Origin: Clostridia bacterium
Lineage (GTDB): Bacteria > Bacillota_A > Clostridia > Oscillospirales > CAG-272
DNA: 14,652 nucleotides
Assembly: GCA_017547395.1 (NCBI GenBank)
Contig: JAFYPS010000137.1
Location: 1 to 14,652 of the forward strand
Reading direction: 5' to 3'
In this document: positions 6,607-14,652 of the stretch, in pieces
Position numbering within the stretch: position 1 is the first letter of the stretch
How the letters are laid out: each line of letters begins with the position of its first letter
Notes under the pieces: model-generated
Seen by the model: the letters and a program-made list of their open reading frames with translations, nothing else
Told to the model about the DNA's origin: nothing
Databases searched by the model: none
Position numbers and translations under genes: made by a program

Positions 6607-7794
6607 ATGAACTACAAAAGAAAAGAATGTGTTGCAATGCTCCTCGCAGGTGGACAGGGCTCCCGCCTTTACGCCCTTACTCAATCAACTGCAAAGCCGG
6701 CAGTTACTTTTGGCGGTAAATACCGCATCATAGATTTTCCCCTTTCAAACTGCATAAACTCAGGTATAGATACCGTCGGTGTTCTCACTCAGTATCAACC
6801 ACTTGAGCTTAACGACTATATAGGCAACGGACTCCCCTGGGACCTCGACCGCACTTACGGCGGAGTTAAAATTCTCCCCCCATATCAGGGACAGAAGAAG
6901 GCTGACTGGTACAAGGGTACTGCCAATGCAATTTATCAGAACCTTAACTTTATCCAGCAGTTCGACCCCGAATACGTTGTTATCCTTTCCGGTGACCACA
7001 TCTACAGAATGGACTACAACAAGATGCTTGAGTTCCACAAAAAGAAGAACGCAGACTGTACCATAGCAGTTCTTGAAGTTCCGCTTAAGGAAGCAAGCCG
7101 TTTCGGTATTCTCACCACTCACGAGGACGGTCAGATATACAAGTTTACCGAAAAGCCGAAAGAACCCGATTCTACAAAGGCTTCGATGGGTATTTACATA
7201 TTCAACAAGAAGAAACTCTTTGACTACCTCATTGCAGACGAGGCTGACGAAACCTCCTCCAATGACTTCGGTAAGAACATCATCCCGAATATGCTCGCAA
7301 GCGGTGAAAGAATGTTTGCATATCCTTTTGAAGGATACTGGAAGGACGTTGGAACTCTCGACAGCCTTTGGGAAGCAAATATGGACCTTATCGGTGATGA
7401 ACCCGCATTTTCCATGAACGAAGAGAGTCGCGGCAGAATCTTCTCCCGCTCTTCCGTTAGCCCCCCGCAGTTTGTAGGTGCAGATGCAAAGATTACTGAT
7501 TCTATCATCACCGAGGGATGCAAAATCCACGGTACCGTTATCAACTCAGTTCTTTCTCACGGCGTAACCGTTGAAACGGGCGCGGTTGTAAAGGACAGCG
7601 TTATTATGGCAGATACCTACATCGGCAAGAATGCTACCGTTGAATTTGCTATTCTTGACGAGCGCATTACCGTTGAAGAAGGCGCTAAAGTCGGCGCTCC
7701 AAAGGAAAAAGCAAAAGGTCTTGCCGTTATCGGCAAGGACATTACAATCGCAGAAGGCAAGACAGTTGCTGACGGCGAAATGATTTCGGAATAA
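6607..7794 (+). CDS. glgC: Glucose-1-phosphate adenylyltransferase, catalytic subunit GlgC
   Basis: This enzyme makes ADP-glucose and pyrophosphate from ATP and glucose-1-phosphate, the committed step of bacterial glycogen synthesis. The nucleotidyltransferase loop [10 protein letters not shown] (12-21), Lys30 in AKPAV (E. coli Lys42), Asp130 in [10 protein letters not shown] (E. coli Asp142) and the glucose-1-phosphate-binding Lys183 in FTEKPK (E. coli Lys195) are all intact, with a constant offset of 12 from the E. coli enzyme. The C-terminal part (about 275-390) is the left-handed beta-helix domain with hexapeptide-like repeats. The position of E. coli Lys39, which binds fructose-1,6-bisphosphate, is Ser27. 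Length 395 aa is normal. GGAGG (6594-6598) is eight bases from the ATG. It should pair with GlgD encoded 14 nt downstream. Confidence 0.97.
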   Translation: MNYKRKECVAMLLAGGQGSRLYALTQSTAKPAVTFGGKYRIIDFPLSNCINSGIDTVGVLTQYQPLELNDYIGNGLPWDLDRTYGGVKILPPYQGQKKADWYKGTANAIYQNLNFIQQFDPEYVVILSGDHIYRMDYNKMLEFHKKKNADCTIAVLEVPLKEASRFGILTTHEDGQIYKFTEKPKEPDSTKASMGIYIFNKKKLFDYLIADEADETSSNDFGKNIIPNMLASGERMFAYPFEGYWKDVGTLDSLWEANMDLIGDEPAFSMNEESRGRIFSRSSVSPPQFVGADAKITDSIITEGCKIHGTVINSVLSHGVTVETGAVVKDSVIMADTYIGKNATVEFAILDERITVEEGAKVGAPKEKAKGLAVIGKDITIAEGKTVADGEMISE

Positions 7795-7808
7795 GGAGGG
7801 CAACTAAG

Positions 7809-8942
7809 ATGAATGCAATCGGATTGATTTTTTCCAATATTCACGACTACGCTATTCCCGAGCTTACCCGCCGCCGCGCTATCGCTTCTATCCCTTTAGG
7901 CGGCAGATACCGTATGATAGACTTTCATCTTTCAAACATGGTAAACTCCGACATTACAAAGGTTGGCGTTATTACCAACTATAATTACCAGTCGCTTATG
8001 GACCACATAGGCACCGGTAAGGACTGGGACCTTGCGCGCCGCAGCGGCGGTATCAAGATGCTTCCTCCCTTTGTTGCTGCATATGACGCTGCAAAAGGTG
8101 AATCACTGCACACTGCCCGTCTCGAACTTCTCAAGGGCGCCGCAAACTTTATCGAACGCTCTAAAGAAGAGTACGTAATTATGACCGACTGTGACCGCGT
8201 CTGCACTATGGATTACCAGAAGATTATCGACCGTCACATTGAAACCCGCGCAGACCTCACTATCGTTACACACCGCAAAAAGGTTGACAATGAGGGCATT
8301 GGCAAGGAAATTCTTGTTGACGCGGATATGCTCGGTCACATTGAAGATATTTCCGAGCACACCGCCGCAGATGACGGATATCATAACGTTTCTATGAATA
8401 TCTTTGTTCTCAAGCGCGCAATGCTCCTTAACATTATCCGCGATGCTACGGCTCACGGCTACACAAGCTTCTATCACGATATTATCGGTAAAAATATCCG
8501 CAACTACGATTACTACATTTATAATTACGACGGATATTCCGCAACCGTTAACTCTATGGAATCCTTCTACCACTGCAATATGGATCTTCTTAAGCCTGAC
8601 GTTCGCGCTCAGCTTTTTGAAATCCCCTACCACCCCGTATACACAAAGGTACGCAGCTCCGCTCCTACCAAATACGTTGGTGATGCAAAGGTGCAGAATT
8701 CTCTTGTTGCCGACGGTTGTATAATAGAAGGTACCGTTGAGAATTCCGTAATTTTCCGTGGAGTTCACATTGCTAAGGGTGCGGTTGTCAAAAACTCCAT
8801 CATTATGCAGGACTCCATCATCAGCAAAGGCGCAAACCTCAATTGTGTAATTGCAGATAAGAACACCGTAATTCGCGAAGGCAGAATACTCTCCGGTCAC
8901 GAAACTCTGCCCTTCTTCATTGATAAAGGAGTAATCATATAA
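7809..8942 (+). CDS. glgD: GlgD, non-catalytic or regulatory subunit of ADP-glucose pyrophosphorylase
   Basis: This is the GlgC paralogue found in Firmicutes, where it forms a mixed enzyme with GlgC and modulates it. The fold is retained (LGGRYRMIDFHLSN, GTGKDWDLARRSGGIKMLPP and the C-terminal beta-helix repeats from about residue 280). The Gly-rich phosphate loop is gone: GLIFSNIHDY stands where GlgC has [10 protein letters not shown]. The catalytic Lys of AKPAV is Ile25, and the FTEKP motif is replaced by IEDIS. The Asp of the SGDH motif remains (in TDCDR). Little or no catalysis alone is therefore expected. Length 377 aa is typical. AAGGAGGG (7793-7800) overlaps the glgC stop. The stop codon shares one base with the glgA start, suggesting coupled translation. 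Confidence 0.96.
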   Translation: MNAIGLIFSNIHDYAIPELTRRRAIASIPLGGRYRMIDFHLSNMVNSDITKVGVITNYNYQSLMDHIGTGKDWDLARRSGGIKMLPPFVAAYDAAKGESLHTARLELLKGAANFIERSKEEYVIMTDCDRVCTMDYQKIIDRHIETRADLTIVTHRKKVDNEGIGKEILVDADMLGHIEDISEHTAADDGYHNVSMNIFVLKRAMLLNIIRDATAHGYTSFYHDIIGKNIRNYDYYIYNYDGYSATVNSMESFYHCNMDLLKPDVRAQLFEIPYHPVYTKVRSSAPTKYVGDAKVQNSLVADGCIIEGTVENSVIFRGVHIAKGAVVKNSIIMQDSIISKGANLNCVIADKNTVIREGRILSGHETLPFFIDKGVII

Positions 8943-10381
8943 TGAAAAAGATATTATTTGTCGGTTCCGAAGCACTCCCATTTGCCGCTACAGGCGGTCT
9001 TGGCGACGTTCTCGGTTCTCTGCCTGCTGAAATTCAGAAATATGCAGGCGACAAGGCAGACATCCGCGTTATTATGCCGCTCTACCGTCAGGTATCCGAT
9101 GCATGGCGTGAAAAAATGACCACCGTTTGCGAAGGCTCTGTTGCCGTAGGCTGGAGAGAGGTTTACGTCGGCATACGCGCACTCGAGCATATGGGCATAA
9201 CCTATTACTTTGTTGATAACGAGCAGTATTTCGGAAGAGAAGGCAAGCTTTACGGCTACTATGATGACGGCGAACGCTATGCATATTTCTGCGAAGCGGT
9301 GCTTTCGGCACTTCCTGAGCTTGGATTTATGCCCGACATTCTTCACGCACACGACTGGCAGGCTGCCCTTTCGGTTGTCTATCTCAACCTGAAATATAAA
9401 AAAGATCCTCGCTATCAGGGTGTAAAGAGCATATTTACTATCCATAATATAGAATATCAGGGCAAGTACGATCCTTTCGTACTCGGCGGTCTTTTCGGAC
9501 TTGGCGAAGAACACCTCGGTATTATGACGTACGATAACTGCATCAACCTTATGAAAGCAGCTATCGAATGTTGTGACAGGGTTTCTACGGTAAGCCCGAC
9601 ATACGCTGCAGAAATCAAGAGCCCTGTATTCTCTCACGGTCTTCACTATGAACTCATCAAGGAAGGTGCAAAGCTCTGCGGCATCCTCAACGGTATCGAT
9701 TACGAGCTTTACAATCCCGAAACCGATGACGTTATTACCACTAACTTCTCCGCAAAAGCCCCCGCTAAAAAGGCAGAGAACAAAAAGGCTCTCCAGAAGG
9801 AGCTTGCTCTCCCTGTAAGAGACGACGTTCCTATGGTAGCTCTCATTTCCCGTCTTGTTGCGCACAAGGGGCTTGACATTTTCACACCTATGATCGACAA
9901 ACTTCTTGAGGATGACATTCAGCTTGTTATTCTCGGAATGGGTGACTACGAGTACGAGGCATTTATGCGAGGACTTGAAGAGCGTCATCACGACAAGGTT
10001 CGCAGTCTTATCCTCTACAACCGTGATATGTCCAAGAAGATCTATGCGGCATGTGACATCTTCCTTATGCCCTCAAAGAGCGAGCCTTGCGGTCTCTCGC
10101 AGATGATAGCATCTCGATACGGCGCAATTCCCGTTGTACGCGAAACAGGCGGTCTTTTCGACTCCATAAAGCCTTATTACGAGGAAGACGGCAAGATTTT
10201 CGGCAACGGCTTTACGTTTGCCAACTACTCTGCCGATGAACTCTATGAGCGTTCTACCGCAGCTGTCGCTCTCTGGCGCGACAAGGCAAAACGCCGCAAA
10301 CTTGTTATGAAAATTATGGCTACCGACTTCTCCTGGGGAGCGTCGGCTGCAAAATACATGGAAATGTATGATGAACTTTAA
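8942..10381 (+). CDS. glgA: Glycogen synthase (ADP-glucose), GlgA, GT5
   Basis: This enzyme transfers glucose from ADP-glucose to the non-reducing end of an alpha-1,4-glucan. It has the GT-B fold with an N-terminal GT5 domain (about 1-240) and a C-terminal GT1-like domain. HAHDWQAAL, TIHNIEYQG, SRLVAHKG and KSEPCGLSQM (Glu381, equivalent to E. coli Glu377) are present, as is RETGGLFDS near the C-terminus. The N-terminal motif reads PFAATGGLGDV, so Ala16 stands where E. coli GlgA has Lys15 of KTGGL. This may be a clostridial subfamily trait. Length 479 aa is normal. AAAGGAG (8925-8931), ten bases before the ATG, lies inside the end of glgD, with which it overlaps by one base. Confidence 0.97.
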   Translation: MKKILFVGSEALPFAATGGLGDVLGSLPAEIQKYAGDKADIRVIMPLYRQVSDAWREKMTTVCEGSVAVGWREVYVGIRALEHMGITYYFVDNEQYFGREGKLYGYYDDGERYAYFCEAVLSALPELGFMPDILHAHDWQAALSVVYLNLKYKKDPRYQGVKSIFTIHNIEYQGKYDPFVLGGLFGLGEEHLGIMTYDNCINLMKAAIECCDRVSTVSPTYAAEIKSPVFSHGLHYELIKEGAKLCGILNGIDYELYNPETDDVITTNFSAKAPAKKAENKKALQKELALPVRDDVPMVALISRLVAHKGLDIFTPMIDKLLEDDIQLVILGMGDYEYEAFMRGLEERHHDKVRSLILYNRDMSKKIYAACDIFLMPSKSEPCGLSQMIASRYGAIPVVRETGGLFDSIKPYYEEDGKIFGNGFTFANYSADELYERSTAAVALWRDKAKRRKLVMKIMATDFSWGASAAKYMEMYDEL

Positions 10382-10403
10382 TTACTAAGGAGAAAACCCA
10401 ACA

Positions 10404-12839
10404 ATGAACAGCAATTCCGCAGAAGTCAAAGCAGTGGCCGCCAAACTGGAAACAAAGCTTTCCAGATACTTCGGCTGTACCCCTAAAGACGCTTCGCCCG
10501 AGCAGATGTACAAGGCAACGGCAATGACGGTAAAAGATATATTGACCGAGAAGCGCAAAAACTTTAAGGACAATGTAAACAGCACCGGTTCCAAGCGCGT
10601 TTACTATATGTGTATGGAATTCCTGCTTGGACGATCCCTCAAAACCAACCTTCACAACCTCGGTGTCGTTGACGCCTACAAGGGCGCACTTAAAAAACTC
10701 GGCTTTGATATCGAAAAGCTGTATGAGCTTGAGCCTGATGCAGGTCTTGGCAACGGCGGTCTCGGCCGTCTCGCAGCTTGCTTTATGGACTCTCTCGCTT
10801 CCCTTGACTATCCCGCAACCGGCTTTTCGCTCTGCTACGAATACGGTCTTTTCAAGCAGAAGATAATAGACGGTATTCAGATTGAACTCCCCGACATCTG
10901 GCTTCCCGGAGGTGAGGTATGGCTTGTACCGCGTACCGACCGTACCTTTAAGGTATCGTTTGGCGGTCAGATTACGGAAAAGTGGGTAGACAATCACTGT
11001 GAGATAGTTTATAACAACTGTGATACCGTTGAAGCAGTTCCCTACGATATGATGATTTCGGGTGCCGACAGCGAAGGCGTAGGCCGTCTCCGCCTCTGGA
11101 AAGCCCGCGACATTACAAACTTCAATATGTCACTTTTCTCTCAGGGTCAGTATGCTCAGGCACTTGCTGACAGCACAAGAGCTGAAACTCTTTCCAAGGT
11201 GCTTTACCCCTCCGACAACCACGTTGAAGGTAAGCTTCTCCGTCTTAAGCAGCAGTATTTCCTTGTGAGCGCCTCCATTCAGAGTATCCTTCGCGACCAC
11301 CTCGCAGTTTACGGCACTCTTGACAATCTTTCAGATAAGGTGGCAATTCACATTAACGATACTCACCCTGCTCTCTGTATCCCCGAGCTTATGCGTATAC
11401 TCGTTGACGATTATCGCTACGATTGGGACGCCGCATGGCACACTGTCATCAACACCGTTTCTTACACAAACCATACGGTTCTTCCCGAGGCACTTGAAAC
11501 CTGGGATGAGCAGCTCTTTGCCCTCACCCTTCCCCGTATGCATATGATAATCAAAGAAATCAACGAGCGTTTCTGCAGAGAAGCATGGGATAAGTTCCCG
11601 TCAAACTGGGAAAAGATAAGCGGTCTTTCAATTCTTTACGGTGGCAGAGTTCGTATGGCAAACCTTGCCGTAATCGGTTCGCACGCTATAAACGGCGTTT
11701 CAAAAATCCACTCGGATATTCTTGTAAACTCTGTATTCAAAGACTTCCACAAGCTCTATCCCGAACGTTTTACCAACGTTACAAACGGTATTGCTCACCG
11801 CCGTTGGCTTTGCTATTCCAACCCCGAACTTACCAAACTCATCGACGATTGTATCGGTGACGGATATAAGCACAATCCCCGCGAACTCGAAAACTTCCGC
11901 AAATTTGAAAAGGATGACACCGTTCTTGCAAGACTTGGCGAGATCAAGCATGACAATAAGATTGCCTTTGCTAACAAGCTCAAAGCAGCAAGCGGTCAGA
12001 CAATAGATCCAAACTCTATTTTCGACGTCCAGATCAAACGTCTGCACGAGTATAAGCGCCAGCTTCTCAACGCACTCAACATTATCAACACCTACCTTGA
12101 CTTAAAGGAAAATCCGAAGCTTGACATCATCCCGCAGACATATATCTTCGGTGCAAAGGCTGCTCCCGGATACGATATGGCAAAGCGTATTATCAAGCTT
12201 ATTTGTCTGCTCGGCCAGGAAATTGAAAAAGATCCTATCATCCGCGAAAAGCTCCGTGTGGTATTCCTTGAGAACTACAGTGTAAGCCTGGCAGAGGCTC
12301 TCGTTCCCGCTGCCGAAATCAGCCAGCAGATTTCTCTTGCAGGTAAAGAAGCAAGCGGTACCGGATGTATGAAGCTTATGATAAACGGTGCACTCACAAT
12401 AGGTACCCTCGACGGCGCGAACATTGAAATGCGCGAAAAGTGCGGCAAAGAAAATATGTTTATCTTCGGTCTTAACTGTAACGAAGTTGACGAGCTCTGG
12501 AGCAACGGCTACCACGCTTCCGACTTCTATCACTCAAGCCTTGCGCTCAAGCGCACTATCGACAGACTCAGCATAGGTTTTGCAGGAGAAAGTTTCTCCG
12601 ACATTGCACAGTACCTCATCGCTGCATACGGAGTTTCCGACCCGTATATGTGCCTTGCAGACTTTGAGTCATACAAGATAACACATGACCGCGCACTCTC
12701 TCTTTACCCCAACCAAAAGGCTTGGAACAAGATGTCTATCAACAATATCGCAGGAGCAGGCGAATTTGCTGCCGACCGCAGCATTGAAGAATATGCTCAG
12801 CGTATCTGGCATCTTAACAAGGTTGTTTCAGGCAAATAA
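10404..12839 (+). CDS. glgP: Glycogen/starch (alpha-1,4-glucan) phosphorylase, GT35
   Basis: This PLP-dependent enzyme releases glucose-1-phosphate from glycogen or maltodextrin ends. The family motifs appear in order: YYMCMEFLLGRSL, GLGNGGLGRLAACFMDS, TNGIAHRRWL, KRLHEYKRQLLN, KAAPGYDMAK and EASGTGCMKLMINGAL, in which Lys657 carries PLP. The residue two before the Lys is Cys655 where the common form has Asn (GTGNMKF). Length 811 aa is typical of the glycogen phosphorylase class rather than the short cyanobacterial/archaeal type. AAGGAG (10387-10392) is 11 bases from the ATG, slightly far. The gene starts 22 nt after glgA, so synthesis and breakdown are on one transcript and control must also act on the proteins. 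Confidence 0.97.
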   Translation: MNSNSAEVKAVAAKLETKLSRYFGCTPKDASPEQMYKATAMTVKDILTEKRKNFKDNVNSTGSKRVYYMCMEFLLGRSLKTNLHNLGVVDAYKGALKKLGFDIEKLYELEPDAGLGNGGLGRLAACFMDSLASLDYPATGFSLCYEYGLFKQKIIDGIQIELPDIWLPGGEVWLVPRTDRTFKVSFGGQITEKWVDNHCEIVYNNCDTVEAVPYDMMISGADSEGVGRLRLWKARDITNFNMSLFSQGQYAQALADSTRAETLSKVLYPSDNHVEGKLLRLKQQYFLVSASIQSILRDHLAVYGTLDNLSDKVAIHINDTHPALCIPELMRILVDDYRYDWDAAWHTVINTVSYTNHTVLPEALETWDEQLFALTLPRMHMIIKEINERFCREAWDKFPSNWEKISGLSILYGGRVRMANLAVIGSHAINGVSKIHSDILVNSVFKDFHKLYPERFTNVTNGIAHRRWLCYSNPELTKLIDDCIGDGYKHNPRELENFRKFEKDDTVLARLGEIKHDNKIAFANKLKAASGQTIDPNSIFDVQIKRLHEYKRQLLNALNIINTYLDLKENPKLDIIPQTYIFGAKAAPGYDMAKRIIKLICLLGQEIEKDPIIREKLRVVFLENYSVSLAEALVPAAEISQQISLAGKEASGTGCMKLMINGALTIGTLDGANIEMREKCGKENMFIFGLNCNEVDELWSNGYHASDFYHSSLALKRTIDRLSIGFAGESFSDIAQYLIAAYGVSDPYMCLADFESYKITHDRALSLYPNQKAWNKMSINNIAGAGEFAADRSIEEYAQRIWHLNKVVSGK

Positions 12840-12857
12840 TTTAATTACTCTTATGAA

Positions 12858-12887
12858 TTCTGCGCGTCGGTTTTCCGGCGCGCAGAA
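12858..12887 (+). other. Strong GC-rich RNA hairpin between glgP and the GH13 gene
   Basis: A 13-bp stem (12858-12870 with 12875-12887, one G-U pair) closes a TTTT loop. No T-run follows on the plus strand (AATACATATT), so it does not look like a complete intrinsic terminator. It may protect the 3' end of the upstream message, mark a processing site, or give partial termination. It starts 18 nt after the glgP stop. Confidence 0.8.
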
Positions 12888-12910
12888 AATACATATTACA
12901 AGGTGCAATT

Positions 12911-14652
12911 ATGCAGATTAGTATTACTAAAACTTTAAATGAAAAAGACTGCTCTGCACAGGGCGCATTTAAATACAGTGACTGCCCCGAAATTACCCTT
13001 TGCATTCCGCGTGAAAACGGACTTGTAGAACCGTCTATGGTTATCTGCCGCGACGGAGATAATGACGTCACGGTTATTCCCGCGTATATAGGCGAAAAGG
13101 ACAATTCCGATTTTTTCAGGTTCAGACTTGACCTTAAAGCCTTGTGCGGCGACGAACACGACGGACTTTTCTACTATGAATTCCGTTTTCAGCAAAATTA
13201 CAAAACCATCTACACTTCAAGCATCAACAACGTTGATTTTTATCTTTGCGACAGACCGTCGCGCCGCTTTTTAATGCTTGTGTACGAAGATGGCTATTCT
13301 ACGCCTGAAAGCTACTACGGTACAACCATGTATCACGTTTTCGTAGACCGATTTGCAAAAGGAGACAAGCCTCTCCCTGTGTGCGAGGACGCAATTCTCC
13401 GCGATGACTGGGACACAGGCATCCCCGAATATGCTCCTTATCCCGGTGCTCATCTCAAAAACAATCAGTTTTTCGGCGGAAGCATTTTGGGCGTTATCGA
13501 AAAGCTTGATTATCTCGAAAATCTTTCGGTAAACTGCATTTATTTAAGCCCGGTCTTCAAAGCGTATTCAAATCACAAATACGATACCGGAAATTATCTT
13601 GAAATTGATGAAATGTTCGGTGGCAGAGTTGCTTTTGACACACTTATCTCCGAATGCAAAAAACGCGGCATAAAGGTAATTTTAGACGGTGTGTTCAACC
13701 ATACGGGCGACAACTCACTCTATTTTAACAGATACGGCAAATATAATTCCGTAGGCGCGCATCAGAACCAAAATTCACCCTATCACGACTGGTACCATTT
13801 TATACAGTTTCCCAACAAATACGATAGTTGGTGGGGCATTGAAATTCTCCCCAGACTAAACCACGCCTGCCGCGAGTGCCGCGATTATTTCGTGGGTAAA
13901 GACGGCGTATGCGAACATTATATCAAAAGCGGAATCGGCGGATGGCGTCTTGACGTCGCTGACGAACTAAACGACGTGTTTTTAGACGAGCTTCGCAAAG
14001 TTGTAAAAGCCGAAAATCCCGATGCACTGATTATAGGTGAAGTATGGGAAAACGCGGCTGAAAAAGTAGCATACGGCGCACGCCGCAGATATTTCCGCGG
14101 CCGTCAGCTTGACAGCGTTATGAATTACCCTACTAAAAATGCTATCATTGACTATGTAAAGCGTGGAGACTGCGGACTTCTCTACAATACAGTAACCGAA
14201 CTTTATTCATGCTATCCACGGTTTGTTTCCGATTGCCTTATGAACCTTCTCGGAACCCACGACACAGAAAGAATTCTTACGGTGCTCGCCGGAGAAAGCG
14301 GCGAGGGGCATTCGAACGAAGAACTTTCGCTTATGCGCCTTGACGACAGGCAGTTGCAGCGCGGAATTTCACTTTTGAAGATTGCAAGTGTTCTTCAGTA
14401 TACACTTTACGGCTTCCCATCCGTATTTTACGGTGACGAGGCCGGCTCTGAAGGATACCGCGACCCGTTTTGCAGAATGCCTTTCCCTTGGGGACGGGAG
14501 AACAAAGAGCTTCTCGAGCACTATCGTGCTCTCGGCAAACTCCGCAAGGAACACAGTGCCTTTGCAGGCGGCGATTTCAGGGTGACAAAACACGACCAGG
14601 GACTATTCGCTTATGAACGCTCGGACAATAATGAAAAACTGCTCATTATTAC
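12911..14652 (+). CDS. GH13 alpha-glucan hydrolase, neopullulanase/cyclomaltodextrinase-like, partial (C-terminus beyond the window)
   Basis: This is a cytoplasmic alpha-amylase-family enzyme with no signal peptide, likely cutting maltodextrins or limit dextrins left by phosphorylase. The frame is open for 580 codons to the window edge. Residues about 1-130 form a beta-rich N-terminal domain. The TIM barrel starts near MYHVFVDRFAKG. Conserved regions are DGVFNHTG (I), GWRLDVADE (II) with nucleophile Asp348, IIGEVWE (III) with acid/base Glu377, and LGTHDTER (IV) with Asp451. HKYDTGNYLEIDEMFGG and LPRLN (compare MPKLN) favour the neopullulanase/cyclomaltodextrinase group over oligo-1,6-glucosidases. 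The exact specificity is not decidable here. AAGGTG (about 12900-12905) precedes the ATG. The gene lies 71 nt after glgP and is separated from it by a hairpin. Confidence 0.9.
   Translation, partial: MQISITKTLNEKDCSAQGAFKYSDCPEITLCIPRENGLVEPSMVICRDGDNDVTVIPAYIGEKDNSDFFRFRLDLKALCGDEHDGLFYYEFRFQQNYKTIYTSSINNVDFYLCDRPSRRFLMLVYEDGYSTPESYYGTTMYHVFVDRFAKGDKPLPVCEDAILRDDWDTGIPEYAPYPGAHLKNNQFFGGSILGVIEKLDYLENLSVNCIYLSPVFKAYSNHKYDTGNYLEIDEMFGGRVAFDTLISECKKRGIKVILDGVFNHTGDNSLYFNRYGKYNSVGAHQNQNSPYHDWYHFIQFPNKYDSWWGIEILPRLNHACRECRDYFVGKDGVCEHYIKSGIGGWRLDVADELNDVFLDELRKVVKAENPDALIIGEVWENAAEKVAYGARRRYFRGRQLDSVMNYPTKNAIIDYVKRGDCGLLYNTVTELYSCYPRFVSDCLMNLLGTHDTERILTVLAGESGEGHSNEELSLMRLDDRQLQRGISLLKIASVLQYTLYGFPSVFYGDEAGSEGYRDPFCRMPFPWGRENKELLEHYRALGKLRKEHSAFAGGDFRVTKHDQGLFAYERSDNNEKLLII

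Noticed and set aside
6760..7530. Minus-strand open frame of 256 codons opposite glgC
   Set aside because: Antisense to a well-conserved enzyme gene. The open frame follows from the codon bias of glgC, and no ribosome binding site or known motif was seen.
8103..9991. Long minus-strand frames of 292 and 345 codons opposite glgD and glgA
   Set aside because: Both mirror conserved genes and show no domain, signal or upstream site. Their length reflects few stops in the reverse frame of biased codons.
10320..10997. Minus-strand open frame of 225 codons across the glgA end and glgP start
   Set aside because: Antisense shadow with no start signals. It crosses two real genes and the intergenic ribosome binding site.
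12858..12887. Intrinsic terminator after glgP
   Set aside because: The hairpin is strong, but no T-run follows on the plus strand, so I list it as a hairpin of uncertain role rather than a terminator.

Overview
The window looks like a chromosomal segment of a Gram-positive anaerobe of the Clostridia, most likely an Oscillospiraceae (Ruminococcus-like) gut or rumen organism. The reasons are strong AAGGAGG-type ribosome binding sites, a glycogen operon with the Firmicutes-type GlgC/GlgD pair, a dockerin-tailed secreted protein, and a GntR/ABC module of a kind common in clostridia. No mobile element, tRNA, rRNA or CRISPR array was seen.

Region 1 (1-3440, minus strand) is a compact operon of three overlapping genes: a YtrA-type GntR repressor, an ABC ATPase, and a very large ABC permease with a long extracytoplasmic part that runs off the left edge. 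It has a clear sigma-A promoter and an imperfect inverted repeat over the likely transcription start, so autoregulation is probable. Region 2 (3441-4540) starts with a short intergenic region holding two back-to-back promoters. It then carries a plus-strand lipoprotein N-acetylmuramoyl-L-alanine amidase ending in a bidirectional terminator. Region 3 (4527-5912, minus strand) is a secreted Asp-box beta-propeller protein with a C-terminal dockerin. It shares the terminator with the amidase.

Region 4 (about 6030-14652, plus strand) is the glycogen/alpha-glucan operon: a small unidentified protein, then glgC, glgD, glgA, glgP and a GH13 alpha-glucan hydrolase that runs off the right edge. GlgC/GlgD make ADP-glucose, GlgA polymerises it, GlgP phosphorolyses the glucan to glucose-1-phosphate, and the GH13 enzyme probably handles maltodextrins or limit dextrins. 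Synthesis and breakdown are thus encoded together. The spacing is tight (the glgD stop overlaps the glgA start) except before the GH13 gene, where a strong hairpin without a U-tract lies. No branching enzyme gene (glgB) is in the window.

The most interesting points are: the unidentified leading gene of the glycogen operon; CG-centred and other palindromes in its promoter region; departures from textbook active-site residues in GlgA, GlgC, GlgD and GlgP; the dockerin-tailed propeller with features recalling GH93; and the envelope-stress-like ABC module divergent from a peptidoglycan amidase. Most of the window is otherwise recognisable. I did not find a clearly new multi-gene system.
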